NCBI GenBank assembly: GCA_027214385.1
Contig: JAPVXR010000006.1
Coordinates: forward strand, 1-64,000
Length of the DNA: 64,000 bases
Source of the DNA: Cryomorphaceae bacterium 1068
GTDB lineage: Bacteria; Bacteroidota; Bacteroidia; Flavobacteriales_D; Cryomorphaceae
Direction of reading: 5' to 3'
A program made the position numbers and the translations under genes. The notes below the pieces were generated by a model, which saw nothing but the letters and a program-made list of their open reading frames with translations, was not told where the DNA came from and did not search any database. The first letter of the stretch is position 1, and each line of letters starts with the position of its first letter. This document shows, piece by piece, positions 8,476-17,493 of the stretch.

Positions 8476-9828
8476 ATGTCAACAAACATCAAAGATCAGC
8501 CTGAAGACAAGCGTGATAATCTCACCGAATCAATTCTCAAGAAATTTGATATCGTCGCGCTCAATGCAATGCAAGAAGAGGCGCGGCATGCGATCCTGAC
8601 AAAGTCGGATGTGGTACTCCTCTCCCCTACCGGTACGGGAAAGACGTTGGCTTTTCTCTTGCCGTTGATCGAATCGCTGGATGAGAGCTGTGAAGAAATC
8701 CAATTACTGATACTCGTTCCCTCGAGGGAGTTGGCGCAACAAATAGAGCAGGTAACTCGGGAAATGGGTTCCGGTTTTAAAGTTAATGCCGTTTACGGTG
8801 GCAGAGCAGGCGCCCTCGACAAGATTGATTTAAAACACCGTCCTGCCATTCTCATTGGCACACCGGGTCGCATAGCTGATCGATTTCGCAGGGATCGCTT
8901 TTCTTTGGAATCCATTCAAACCCTCGTTCTCGATGAGTACGACAAATCATTGGAAGTCGGCTTTGAAAATGAGATGTCGGAGATCATCGAAGCTCTTCCG
9001 AATGTCAAGCAAAGAGTGCTCACGTCGGCTACGAGCGATGTGGAAATACCAAGCTTCGTGGAATTGCACAAACCAATTGTGATCAATCATGTTCCTGAAG
9101 AGAAATCACAATTGAAAATCAAGACCCTGCTTACTTCTAAAAAGGACAAGCTGACCGCATTGGTGCAAGCTCTTGGGATCATTGGCAATGAACCCGGAAT
9201 CATCTTCGTCAATTTTAAAGAATCACTTGAAAGGGTAAGCGATTTCTTAGCAGAGCACGAAATCCATCACCAGTGCTTCCACGGTGACATGGAGCAAATG
9301 GATCGAGAGCGATCTCTTATCAAGTTTCGAAATGGTACCACACGGCTCTTGTTAGCTACAGATTTGGCCGCTCGCGGTCTGGATATTCCCGAGATAAAGT
9401 TCATCCTGCACTATCATCTTCCACCTCGCCTCAAGGAATTTACCCATAGAAACGGACGCACCGCGCGTATGAACCGCGATGGTAGCGCTTATATCCTTCA
9501 ATGGGATGGCGAGGAGCTTCCTGAGTTCATTCGTGAGATGGAGCCCGAGAGCTTGATTCTCGAAGAACAAGCTGTGCCGCCGATCTCCAAGTCTACTCAA
9601 TGGGTTACCATGTATGTAACGGGCGGCCGAAGAGATAAAATTTCCAAAGGCGATCTGGCAGGATTATTCTTGAAGCAAGGTCAAATTCAGAAAGATCAAC
9701 TTGGGGTTATTGAACTCCAACAAAACAGTTCCTACGTCGGAGTACGAGCAGAGGTAGCAGAGCAGTTGATTGAAAAGACCAATAACACCAAGCTAAAGAA
9801 GAAAAAGGTACGGATTAGCCTGATTTGA
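8476..9828 (+). CDS. DEAD-box RNA helicase with DbpA-like C-terminal RNA-binding domain
   Basis: The protein is 450 residues. RecA-like domain 1 carries SPTGTGKT (50-57), PSRELA (82-87), TPGR (129-132), DEYD (153-156, in place of DEAD) and SAT (184-186). Domain 2 carries DLAARGLDIPE and HRNGRTAR (324-331, where most family members have HRxGRxGR). Residues 376-450 (QWVTMYVTGGRRDKISKGD...) match the DbpA/CsdA-type RNA-binding domain, which in DbpA targets 23S rRNA. It is therefore probably a ribosome-assembly helicase, although the motif II and VI changes are unusual. The TTG at 8461 is an alternative start; I chose the ATG. Confidence 0.93.
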   Translation: MSTNIKDQPEDKRDNLTESILKKFDIVALNAMQEEARHAILTKSDVVLLSPTGTGKTLAFLLPLIESLDESCEEIQLLILVPSRELAQQIEQVTREMGSGFKVNAVYGGRAGALDKIDLKHRPAILIGTPGRIADRFRRDRFSLESIQTLVLDEYDKSLEVGFENEMSEIIEALPNVKQRVLTSATSDVEIPSFVELHKPIVINHVPEEKSQLKIKTLLTSKKDKLTALVQALGIIGNEPGIIFVNFKESLERVSDFLAEHEIHHQCFHGDMEQMDRERSLIKFRNGTTRLLLATDLAARGLDIPEIKFILHYHLPPRLKEFTHRNGRTARMNRDGSAYILQWDGEELPEFIREMEPESLILEEQAVPPISKSTQWVTMYVTGGRRDKISKGDLAGLFLKQGQIQKDQLGVIELQQNSSYVGVRAEVAEQLIEKTNNTKLKKKKVRISLI

Positions 9829-9867
9829 AATCGAGTGATTCAGTTGCTTAAAAGGAAGCAGAACGGG

Positions 9868-10554
9868 TTAAGCAAAAGCCTCCCACAACTCAGGATACCT
9901 GGATGGTAATTCCTTTTGCTTCCAAGGTTTTCCCGGTATTTTAAATCCCTCTTCATCATTATCCGGGCGAAGTGGAATTAGAGTGCTCGTTTTTTTAAAG
10001 TAGAGATCCGCAATCAAATCTTGGATGGTTCGTCCTTCCAATGCATTAAAAGACTTGCCAATAATCAGGTTAGGGTTATGACATGCATTTTTGAAAAATA
10101 CTTCTCCTTGCATGATGAATAAATTCATCAGGAGAATGGCCGCACTTGGTGATCCATCGCCAAAAATAATGGCAGTGGTAGCAGTAAGATCCTGGTTGAT
10201 ATTTTCTTCTATTAAAAAAGAGTACAAATTATCGAGTTCAATCAATTCATCTTTCTCAAGATTGGACAACTTATCCCTCAAGACCCCTAGCTGAAAGGTG
10301 TAGCCGTCTTTAGCTCTTGAAGTGGTGTCATCAATCATTTTCCAAAATCGCTCTTCTGAAAACTTCTGATCGTTAGTGCGTTCTTCTCTGGTTTCGATGA
10401 TGCGGGTCAACTCTTTTTTGCGAACCTCTTCTTGGTAGCTAGCTTCCTCAGATTGCTGCTTTTTTGCCTGAATATGGCGAAAAACGGTCAACACTAATAA
10501 AACCAATAGTGCGAATGAGCCGGGAAAGTAAAAGTCAGATATTGAAAGAAACAT
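9868..10554 (-). CDS. Membrane-anchored DUF4240-like protein
   Basis: The 228-residue protein has one N-terminal membrane segment (YFPGSFALLVLLVLTVF), a charged coiled stretch of Lys, Glu and Arg (about 27-68), and a domain beginning ERFWKMIDDTTSRAKDG. That opening resembles DUF4240 proteins, which start with an FW-x-x-ID helix and a region counting residues between acidic helices. The function of DUF4240 is unknown. The C-terminus is Pro/Lys-rich. It is transcribed on its own, downstream of the adenylate cyclase on the same strand. Confidence 0.7.
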   Translation of the reverse strand: MFLSISDFYFPGSFALLVLLVLTVFRHIQAKKQQSEEASYQEEVRKKELTRIIETREERTNDQKFSEERFWKMIDDTTSRAKDGYTFQLGVLRDKLSNLEKDELIELDNLYSFLIEENINQDLTATTAIIFGDGSPSAAILLMNLFIMQGEVFFKNACHNPNLIIGKSFNALEGRTIQDLIADLYFKKTSTLIPLRPDNDEEGFKIPGKPWKQKELPSRYPELWEAFA

Positions 10555-10666
10555 GTCGCAAAAATCTTAAAACTTATTTCAAGTCACAATTGCCGTAAAT
10601 ATCAAACATTGAAATTTTAAACGGAGTGAGGAGGTCGAGTACCTCCCACTCAGATTCGTAGTTTGA

Positions 10667-12577
10667 CTAAACCCGAGAAACAAACCACATCTCAATATCT
10701 CCTTTCCCTTTGGCTTTGATTCTTCCACGGCTTTCAAAAGTGTATTTTGCTTCGTCCTTGATGACATCATAAACGGCTTTGCTGATATTTACTTTCCCCA
10801 CTTCTCCATTCGACTCAATGCGACTGGCCGTATTTACCGTATCTCCCCATAAATCGTACTGAAACTTCTTGACACCTACGATACCTGCTACAACCGGACC
10901 TGCATGGATTCCGATCCGCATTTCAAAAGCAGGTATCCCCTTTTTGTCCATTGAAGATTTGCGCTCACGAATGAACTCCTGCATTTCCAATGCCGCATCT
11001 ACTGTATCTTTTACAGTGTTTCCCTTTTGATGCGAGAGTCCGCCGGCTGCCATATAAGCATCGCCTATGGTTTTGATTTTTTCGACTTCGTACCTTTCCA
11101 TGATGCCGTCAAAGGCTTGAAAGCAAGCACCGATTTCTGCTACTAATTCCTTTGGGCTAAATAGCTCCGACTTTCGCGTGAACTCTTTAAAATCAGAAAA
11201 GAGGATGGAGACTGTGTCGTACTCGCGGGCATCTGCTTCTCCCTTTGCCTTGAGTTCTTCCGCCACATCTTCGGGCAAAATATTCAGTAGAAGATCATCC
11301 GAACGCTTCTTTTCAAAAGTGATCGCTTCATTCAACTCAAGTAAGGACTTTTCTGAATCCCTCTTAATCTTGTATCGGTTGAAAACCAAGACAAGTAGAA
11401 CCAGCAATAGTACGGATCCCAGTATAGTAGAATTGCGAATAATCTTTTCCTTTAATATTTCTGCTTCAGCAAGTTCCCTGTCCTTCTGTTGACTTAATTT
11501 TTGAAGATTCATTTCCTGCTCAAAGGCGAACATACTCTTCATATCAGCCACCTTTTGCTTCAGGCTACCTGCAGTTACGTTATCATTGGCCCTATTGAAT
11601 ATTTTGAGGTACCGATGTGCCTCCTCGTAGCTGCCTTTTTGCTCATAGGCTGCAGCCAATACCTTAGCCGCTTGAGTGATATTTATTTCATCTCTCGGGT
11701 TCTTTTTGCTGTCTTCGATTGCAAAGCATAACTGACCGTAGTAAATGGCTTTATCAGGATCTCCTGATTCCAAATACACCTCTGCAAGAAATGAGTATGG
11801 CCGCGAAAAGGAATAGGGATCGTCATCCTCACTTCTAACATCTATGGCTTTATTGATATAGTGAAAAGCCGAATCGAGAGAAGCCGTTTTTAAATATAGC
11901 TTGCCCAGATAGAGGTAGCACTCGCTAAGTCTGTAGGTATTCCTTTGATCGGCATAAGACGTAATGGCTTTAGAGAAATACATTTTAGCCAGATCAATAC
12001 TATCAAGCTCGGTGTAAGAAAGAGCCATCAGATAAGTGGAAAAATCATTGTTAGAGGCATTCAATGAATTGCGAAAGTTTGCAATAGCATCTTCATAATA
12101 CTCCAACATATAACTGATGAGCCCAAGCTGCATATAACACTTAGAAACGCCTGCATCATCTTTAAATGAGGAAAACAACTCCATAGATCGGAGCAAAAAA
12201 CCCGTCGCATCAGCAGGATTATTCTTTATGGCCAAATGGTACTTCCCCAAATCGTAAAGTGCTTCTGCCCTACCGTGATCGTAATTTAGCTTCTCGGCCA
12301 GCGCATTGGCTTTGGTGGAAAACAAGAGTGATGAATCTTTTTGAATCGACGTGTTGCTCCGATAAAAAGCATCCGACAACTCACAGAGGAGATCGACTTG
12401 TTCGGTAGTTTCCGACTTCTCATCCAGGAGGCTGATCAGTGAATCTCGAACGGCTTGAGAAGCATTTTGAGCAGATACCATACAAGTCGAAAAGAGTATC
12501 AGCATGAAGAGAAATGCAGACTTCGTCCTTGCATTTTTTGCAAAGATCAGAATAGCTCTATGGATGGCAGAGTTCAA
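10667..12577 (-). CDS. TPR-containing class III adenylate cyclase
   Basis: The protein is 636 residues: signal or anchor segment near residues 20-37, TPR repeats over about 45-350, a coiled stretch, one membrane segment (about 384-400), and a class III cyclase domain from about 425 to the end. Metal-binding Asp residues are in ILFSDF (462) and TIGDAYM (506). The base-selecting pair looks adenylate-type: Lys in EKIKTIGD (about 502) and Asp in YDLWGD (about 575), where guanylate cyclases have Glu and Cys. Transition-state Asn and Arg are in NTASR (582, 586). It probably senses an envelope signal through the TPR domain and makes cAMP in the cytoplasm. Confidence 0.93.
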   Translation of the reverse strand: MNSAIHRAILIFAKNARTKSAFLFMLILFSTCMVSAQNASQAVRDSLISLLDEKSETTEQVDLLCELSDAFYRSNTSIQKDSSLLFSTKANALAEKLNYDHGRAEALYDLGKYHLAIKNNPADATGFLLRSMELFSSFKDDAGVSKCYMQLGLISYMLEYYEDAIANFRNSLNASNNDFSTYLMALSYTELDSIDLAKMYFSKAITSYADQRNTYRLSECYLYLGKLYLKTASLDSAFHYINKAIDVRSEDDDPYSFSRPYSFLAEVYLESGDPDKAIYYGQLCFAIEDSKKNPRDEINITQAAKVLAAAYEQKGSYEEAHRYLKIFNRANDNVTAGSLKQKVADMKSMFAFEQEMNLQKLSQQKDRELAEAEILKEKIIRNSTILGSVLLLVLLVLVFNRYKIKRDSEKSLLELNEAITFEKKRSDDLLLNILPEDVAEELKAKGEADAREYDTVSILFSDFKEFTRKSELFSPKELVAEIGACFQAFDGIMERYEVEKIKTIGDAYMAAGGLSHQKGNTVKDTVDAALEMQEFIRERKSSMDKKGIPAFEMRIGIHAGPVVAGIVGVKKFQYDLWGDTVNTASRIESNGEVGKVNISKAVYDVIKDEAKYTFESRGRIKAKGKGDIEMWFVSRV

Positions 12578-12775
12578 GAGGTTTAGTAGCTAGCGTGCAA
12601 TTTAATCGAATTTTGGTTTTCACCTGATTAAAGATTCATTATTCACAGCTTTTCACGGATGGAGATGCTTACTTAAAAAAGGAAAAAAGACAAGCTGTGC
12701 GCCCTTTTCTGACCGCGGTTATTGCTTTTAAAAAGACACGCATAAAGAGGCTTTAAGTTACGAATTTTTCTGCTT

Positions 12776-12826
12776 TTGACATATAACCTAAGTCACTATA
12801 ATTCAAAGTATCCAGAGTTAATTTTG
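12776..12826 (+). promoter_or_regulatory. Promoter region of the beta-helix surface protein
   Basis: TAATTTTG at 12819-12826 is an exact match to the Bacteroidota -7 element TAnnTTTG, 26 bases before the chosen ATG. No TTG stands at the expected distance upstream. A TTGACA at 12776-12781 with TATAAT at 12797-12802 (15-base spacer) also looks like an E. coli-type promoter, but the primary sigma factor in this phylum does not normally use that pattern. Which one fires cannot be told from sequence. Confidence 0.4.
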
Positions 12827-12852
12827 CGGTGCAAACCATAATACCACACACC

Positions 12853-15090
12853 ATGAAAAATACACTCTTTACGGCAGTGCTGTTCCTACTGTCGTTTTCT
12901 CTATTTTCTCAAACTACCCTTTACGTTTCACCTACGGGAACGGGTGATGGATTGTCGCCCGACGATCCAATTGAATTACAATTTGGTCTCAGCACTGCTT
13001 ATAACAGCGGCGGCGACTATGAATTGCGCGTTTTACAAGGAAACTATTCAGGCTTTACTCTCTACATCGATTTCGATGATAATTCCGGTTTTGAAAACAT
13101 CACCGTTTCCGGAGGCTGGTTGGCAGGTTATGTAACCCAAGAGGCCGATCCAAGCCTTACCATTCTCGATGGTGAGGAAGTTCGGCAAGTAATTGACATT
13201 ACACCAGGCTCGCAAACTTTAAGTGGCGATTTGGAGTTCTCAAACCTTACAATCGCCAATGGGTACTCAAACGATAAAAGTGGAGGAGGTATATTGGTAG
13301 AATCAGGCGAGGGAGAAGTTAGTGCGCTTATCACTTTGGTTTTTGATCGAGTCCATTTCTTGAACAATGTCGCCGACGACATCTATTCAGGAGGCGCAAT
13401 ATCTACTGGTTTAGGGTTCCGCATCAATGATTGTCTCTTCGATGGGAATTCAGGTAGCAGCGGTGGAGCCATTCATTCATATTCGTCAGAAAACACGCTC
13501 GCCATGGATAGGCTGATTACAAATACCACCTTTGAGAACAACTCCAATTACGGAAACCAAGGTTCGTCGATCTACACGAGTAGTTCTACTTTGACGATCG
13601 AAGACTGCGAGTTTTATGGAATGACAGACGGTACCGATTCAGGGAATGGCTCAGGAATCTACTCTGCCCATGGTCACTTGATCGTAGACCGATGTAAGTT
13701 CGAAGGCATCCGTATTAATTATTGGGCCAGTGCCATTCAGGGATGGAACTCAAATGTAGATATCTACAACTCACTTTTTCTGGACAACAAAGCAGGAATT
13801 ATGAACGGCTACGGTACTGTAGCGTACTACCATGCCAACGGCGTAGACGATCAATTGATGCGGATTGTCAATTCAACCTTTGCGGGAAATGAAGCCCAAG
13901 GAGCGGGTAATTTTGCCAGCGCCGTTCACTTCCGTGGAAACGGTAACGACCAAATAGATATTCACAATTCCATCTTTTGGGACAATGGAGCAACCGCCGT
14001 ATACCGGGAGTCGGGTATTGCCAACATCGGATGGTGCATCAGCGAGAACGACGCGCTTGGGTTTACCAATGAAGGTTCTGTTATTAACGATGATCCACTG
14101 TTTGAAGATGGTCATAGATTGGCCACTAACTCACCTGCCATCGATGCAGGAAACAACAGCTACCTAGACCCCGAATGGACTGATCTGGATGGGGGCATTC
14201 GCCTGTTGGGTATGGCGGCTGACTTTGGAGCTTTCGAATTCAATGAACCTCCGTCAGACATATGGGTAGGTATTACCCAAATCGAAGAAAACAACATTGC
14301 GGGAATGAGCTTCACCACCCTCGAAGCTGAAGGGCAAACGGGAGATGAGCATGTCTTTACCCTCGCAACGGGAGATGGTTCAAATGATGCAGACAATGAT
14401 AAATTTTCAATTGTAGACGACCTATTAGCCTTGGATGAATCTGCCAACTTTGAAGAGCAGAACACTTACTTCATTTACCTCAAAGCCACTGATACCGACG
14501 AACAGGAAGTAGAAGTGCCTGTACAGATTTTGGTATTGGATGTGAATGAAGCGCCATTCATCGTGGGCAACTTGATGGACCAAGACGGCTTGGTAGGGGA
14601 ATTCTCTTCCTTCACTGTTGACCTCGGTATTTTTAACGACGAAGATGAAGGAGATGCGTTGACCTTCTCTTCTACCCTCGCCAATAGCGATGATCTTCCT
14701 GCATGGCTAAGCTTCGACCCCGAAACGGGAAGTTTTGAAGGAACACCAATACAAACGGAATTATTGGAAATCAAAATCATCGCTACGGATATGATGGGGC
14801 TTCAGGCCGAAGACACCTTTATTTTGAACGTCATGCCACTTGGACTTTATGATCGGGACTACTTAGACTTAAATATCTATCCAAATCCTACCCGAGATTA
14901 TGTTTACTTCGATGGAGAAATCGGTCAAGGTCGATACACGATTTACAACTTGGAAGGAAAGGCCATGGAATCAGGAGTTCTGACGGTAAATTCCACGAGA
15001 ATCGATGTCAGAGCGCTCAAGTCGGGAATATACATCCTTGTTCTTTCAGGCGAGGACTGGTATAGCTCCTACCGCTTCATATTTGAGTAA
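12853..15090 (+). CDS. T9SS-secreted beta-helix/cadherin-like surface protein
   Basis: The 745-residue protein has a signal peptide (residues 1-19). A right-handed parallel beta-helix, polymorphic-outer-membrane-protein style, covers about 25-455, with many 'FxNN', 'GGAIHS' and 'NSTFAGNEA' turns. A cadherin-like domain follows (about 475-570, ending VQILVLDVNEAPF), then a putative-Ig/cadherin-like domain (about 575-665). The C-terminal type A sorting domain (about 675-745) starts LNIYPNPTRDYVYF. It is exported by the Por/type IX system and anchored at or released from the surface. An upstream in-frame GTG at 12829 is less likely as a start. It is probably an adhesin or matrix protein; the partner is unknown. 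Confidence 0.9.
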   Translation: MKNTLFTAVLFLLSFSLFSQTTLYVSPTGTGDGLSPDDPIELQFGLSTAYNSGGDYELRVLQGNYSGFTLYIDFDDNSGFENITVSGGWLAGYVTQEADPSLTILDGEEVRQVIDITPGSQTLSGDLEFSNLTIANGYSNDKSGGGILVESGEGEVSALITLVFDRVHFLNNVADDIYSGGAISTGLGFRINDCLFDGNSGSSGGAIHSYSSENTLAMDRLITNTTFENNSNYGNQGSSIYTSSSTLTIEDCEFYGMTDGTDSGNGSGIYSAHGHLIVDRCKFEGIRINYWASAIQGWNSNVDIYNSLFLDNKAGIMNGYGTVAYYHANGVDDQLMRIVNSTFAGNEAQGAGNFASAVHFRGNGNDQIDIHNSIFWDNGATAVYRESGIANIGWCISENDALGFTNEGSVINDDPLFEDGHRLATNSPAIDAGNNSYLDPEWTDLDGGIRLLGMAADFGAFEFNEPPSDIWVGITQIEENNIAGMSFTTLEAEGQTGDEHVFTLATGDGSNDADNDKFSIVDDLLALDESANFEEQNTYFIYLKATDTDEQEVEVPVQILVLDVNEAPFIVGNLMDQDGLVGEFSSFTVDLGIFNDEDEGDALTFSSTLANSDDLPAWLSFDPETGSFEGTPIQTELLEIKIIATDMMGLQAEDTFILNVMPLGLYDRDYLDLNIYPNPTRDYVYFDGEIGQGRYTIYNLEGKAMESGVLTVNSTRIDVRALKSGIYILVLSGEDWYSSYRFIFE

Positions 15091-15133
15091 TTTAGGAATC
15101 ACTTTATCAAAAGATAGAATGGCCGACCAAAAG

Positions 15134-15161
15134 AAGGGCGAAATCTCAGGATTTCGCCCTT
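15134..15161. terminator. Perfect inverted repeat between convergent genes
   Basis: AAGGGCGAAAT (15134-15144) pairs perfectly with ATTTCGCCCTT (15151-15161) around a 6-base loop. It lies between the convergent ends of the surface-protein gene and the carotenoid dioxygenase gene. The flanks are only modestly T-rich on either strand (CCTCAATTTT on plus, CTTTTGG on minus). It is therefore a likely bidirectional terminator, but not a textbook one. Confidence 0.65.
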
Positions 15162-15223
15162 CCTCAATTTTGGGTTTGACGAATAACGAGTCAGTAAAGA
15201 GACAGAATGGATTTGGCTACCTC

Positions 15224-16129
15224 TTAGGCACCTCTCTTCTTGTAAAACCTCTCCATCACAATGGAGTGTGGAAGCGTAAGTACGGAAATGAGGATGAAAA
15301 CCAAGAGTAAATTGGATATCGGGAGCCAATCCATGTAAGAAATAAAAAGCAATAGCCCTGATCCAAAAAGGCTCAAAAGTGTATACGGCCAAAGCATTTT
15401 GAGAAAAAGGCCAATGGAGAATTTAGTGCGAAGATTCAACATGAAATCGTATTCATCCGAAAGGACCTTCAGAGAATGAATTACCACAAAGAAAAGCGTG
15501 AACGAGGTCAAAATCGGGAATACCATAAAGCTGAATTGAATCAATCCCATTACAAAGACCTCAATTGCTAAGCGCTCGAATGTGATCATTCTTCGGCTAA
15601 GGCCAAATATCAATATGCCCGCTACTATAGCTCCTGATACGGCGAGTAGAATCAAGTAAAATTGTGGATCCATGACTGCAGAAAGGTTGGCCATTTCTTC
15701 ATTCGAACGGGCGATTTCGGCTATCTCTGATCGATTGAAATAAATCAGCCCTGACAATACGGTACTTCCCCAAGCGAAATATAAGAGAGGTTTGAGCATT
15801 CGGGAAAAGGAAAGATCGGCAAACTGGGATTGACCAAAATGATAAGCTGACAGCGCCAAAAACAAAGCCATACTCAACGCTGGTGCCACCAGCCACAATG
15901 CTACGTAAAGCCCTATCAGACCAAGATAAAAAAGGTAGAAGACCAAAGGTGACCAAGATGATTTTTCCAAGAAGAGAATATGATCTATAGCACCATGAGG
16001 AATTCCCAAAAGGGCTATAAAGGCGATGGCGGGCACAACTTGTACGGTTGTATTAAACTCGCTGACGCCCGAATAGAGCGCTAACAAGATGAAGAAACAA
16101 GAAATGAAAACGAAGGTAATCTTGTTCAT
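15224..16129 (-). CDS. blh: Brp/Blh-family beta-carotene 15,15'-dioxygenase
   Basis: The 301-residue polytopic membrane protein carries the four histidines typical of the Brp/Blh family: H45 and H50 in GIPHGAIDH, H97 in SAYHFGQSQF, H218 in VVIHSLKVLSDEY and H288 in TLPHSIVMERFY. The family cleaves beta-carotene into two retinal molecules in the membrane, normally to supply rhodopsin chromophore. No rhodopsin or carotenoid gene (crtB/I/Y) lies in this window, so its partner must be elsewhere. The length is normal for the family. Neighbours give no metabolic link. Confidence 0.9.
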   Translation of the reverse strand: MNKITFVFISCFFILLALYSGVSEFNTTVQVVPAIAFIALLGIPHGAIDHILFLEKSSWSPLVFYLFYLGLIGLYVALWLVAPALSMALFLALSAYHFGQSQFADLSFSRMLKPLLYFAWGSTVLSGLIYFNRSEIAEIARSNEEMANLSAVMDPQFYLILLAVSGAIVAGILIFGLSRRMITFERLAIEVFVMGLIQFSFMVFPILTSFTLFFVVIHSLKVLSDEYDFMLNLRTKFSIGLFLKMLWPYTLLSLFGSGLLLFISYMDWLPISNLLLVFILISVLTLPHSIVMERFYKKRGA

Positions 16130-16284
16130 GGATGATGGATAGGTATCAGTATAACCGAGTTCGGTGCCGTATTGTTGGATTTGACTTTCCTATCGATTCG
16201 CATTTTGGTGATAACCGGAAACCAAAACAACTTTTTACCTTCGCACAATTGCTGGCTTTATTTAAAGAAATTCAATTGCAATAG

Positions 16285-17364
16285 ATGAAATACCAACCCC
16301 AATCCTCTATCTTATTCACCTCGGGCCACACCATGAAGAACCGCTTTATGCTGGCCCCGATGACCAATACCCAAAGCCACGAAGACGGCACGCTCTCTGA
16401 CGATGAATACCGTTGGCTGACCATGCGAGCAGAAGGTGGATTTGGCTTGACTATGACTTGCGCAAGCCATGTACAGGCTATCGGCAAGGGGTTTCCGGGT
16501 CAGTTGGGAATCTTCTCCGATGTGCACATTGAGGGTCACCAAAGACTGGTCGCAGGAATCAAATCCTACGACAGTCTGGCGGTGATTCAACTACACCACG
16601 CGGGAATGCGTTCTCCTGAAGAGCTGATTGGAGAAAAGCCAGTCTGTCCATCTGACAATGAGAAGACCGGCGCTCGTGCTATGACTTTAGCCGAAGTGGA
16701 GCAACTGCGCGACGATTTTATCACCGCTGCTTTGAGAGCCAAAAAATGTGGCTACGATGGTGTAGAGGTGCACGGAGCGCATGGGTATACCCTCACTCAG
16801 TTTCTCAGTAGCGAGATCAATCACCGCACCGACCGTTACGGCGGTAGCCTGGAAAACCGATCTCGTCTGATGTTTGAGATTGTGAACGCCATCCGCGAAA
16901 AATGCGGCCAAGATTTCCTTTTGGGAATAAGGCTTTCACCCGAGCGGTTTGGCATGAAGCTCAGTGAAGTGAAAGAAGTGGCTCAACGGTTTATCGACGA
17001 AGGAAAGATTGACTTCTTGGACATTTCCCTTTGGGATTCCTTCAAAGAACCCGAGGAGGAAGAACACCAGGGCAAGTCCTTGTTGGAGCATTTTGCCGAA
17101 CTGAATCGAGGAGATATCAAGCTGACGGTAGCAGGACAAATAAGAACAGGAGAAGATGTTCGAAAAGTTTTAGATTCGGGAATTGACTTTGTTACCGTCG
17201 GTCGCGCAGCCGTGCTTCACCACGACTTCCCGGAATTGGTAATGAAAGATCCTTCCTTCACTCCCATCGATACGCCCGTATCCGAAGATTATCTTCGCAA
17301 AGAAGGCTTAGGTGAAAAGATGGTGACGTATATGAAGCGTTGGCCCGATTTCGTAGCTGAGTAA
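16285..17364 (+). CDS. NADH:flavin oxidoreductase (Old Yellow Enzyme family)
   Basis: The 359-residue protein is an FMN-binding TIM barrel. Characteristic residues are QLHHAG (about 102-107), the substrate-binding pair H163/H166 in EVHGAHGY, Y168, and the signature FLSSEINHRTDRYGGS with R184. The end, GIDFVTVGRAAVLH, is the phosphate-binding strand of FMN. Family members reduce activated C=C bonds using NAD(P)H, and the physiological substrate is unknown. No iron-sulfur or second FAD domain is present, so it belongs to the short (YqjM/NemA-like) group. A promoter-like TACCTTCG lies at 16236-16243. Confidence 0.92.
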   Translation: MKYQPQSSILFTSGHTMKNRFMLAPMTNTQSHEDGTLSDDEYRWLTMRAEGGFGLTMTCASHVQAIGKGFPGQLGIFSDVHIEGHQRLVAGIKSYDSLAVIQLHHAGMRSPEELIGEKPVCPSDNEKTGARAMTLAEVEQLRDDFITAALRAKKCGYDGVEVHGAHGYTLTQFLSSEINHRTDRYGGSLENRSRLMFEIVNAIREKCGQDFLLGIRLSPERFGMKLSEVKEVAQRFIDEGKIDFLDISLWDSFKEPEEEEHQGKSLLEHFAELNRGDIKLTVAGQIRTGEDVRKVLDSGIDFVTVGRAAVLHHDFPELVMKDPSFTPIDTPVSEDYLRKEGLGEKMVTYMKRWPDFVAE

Positions 17365-17493
17365 CCTCAAAAACGAAAGAGTCAATTTAAACGAAGACCG
17401 CTATCTTTCGCATTCTTGATCTTATGGATGGTCGCATTGTTTGGTCTTTCCGACAATCCATTGAAAGCTCTAGATGAGAAATACAAATAGTAT

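Noticed and set aside
12776-12802. TTGACA-N15-TATAAT as the main promoter
   Set aside because: Bacteroidota sigma factors favour TAnnTTTG, and an exact copy follows at 12819. It is noted only as an alternative inside the promoter feature.
15005-15392. Overlapping frames on both strands at the end of the T9SS gene
   Set aside because: They overlap known genes and the terminator palindrome in other frames.
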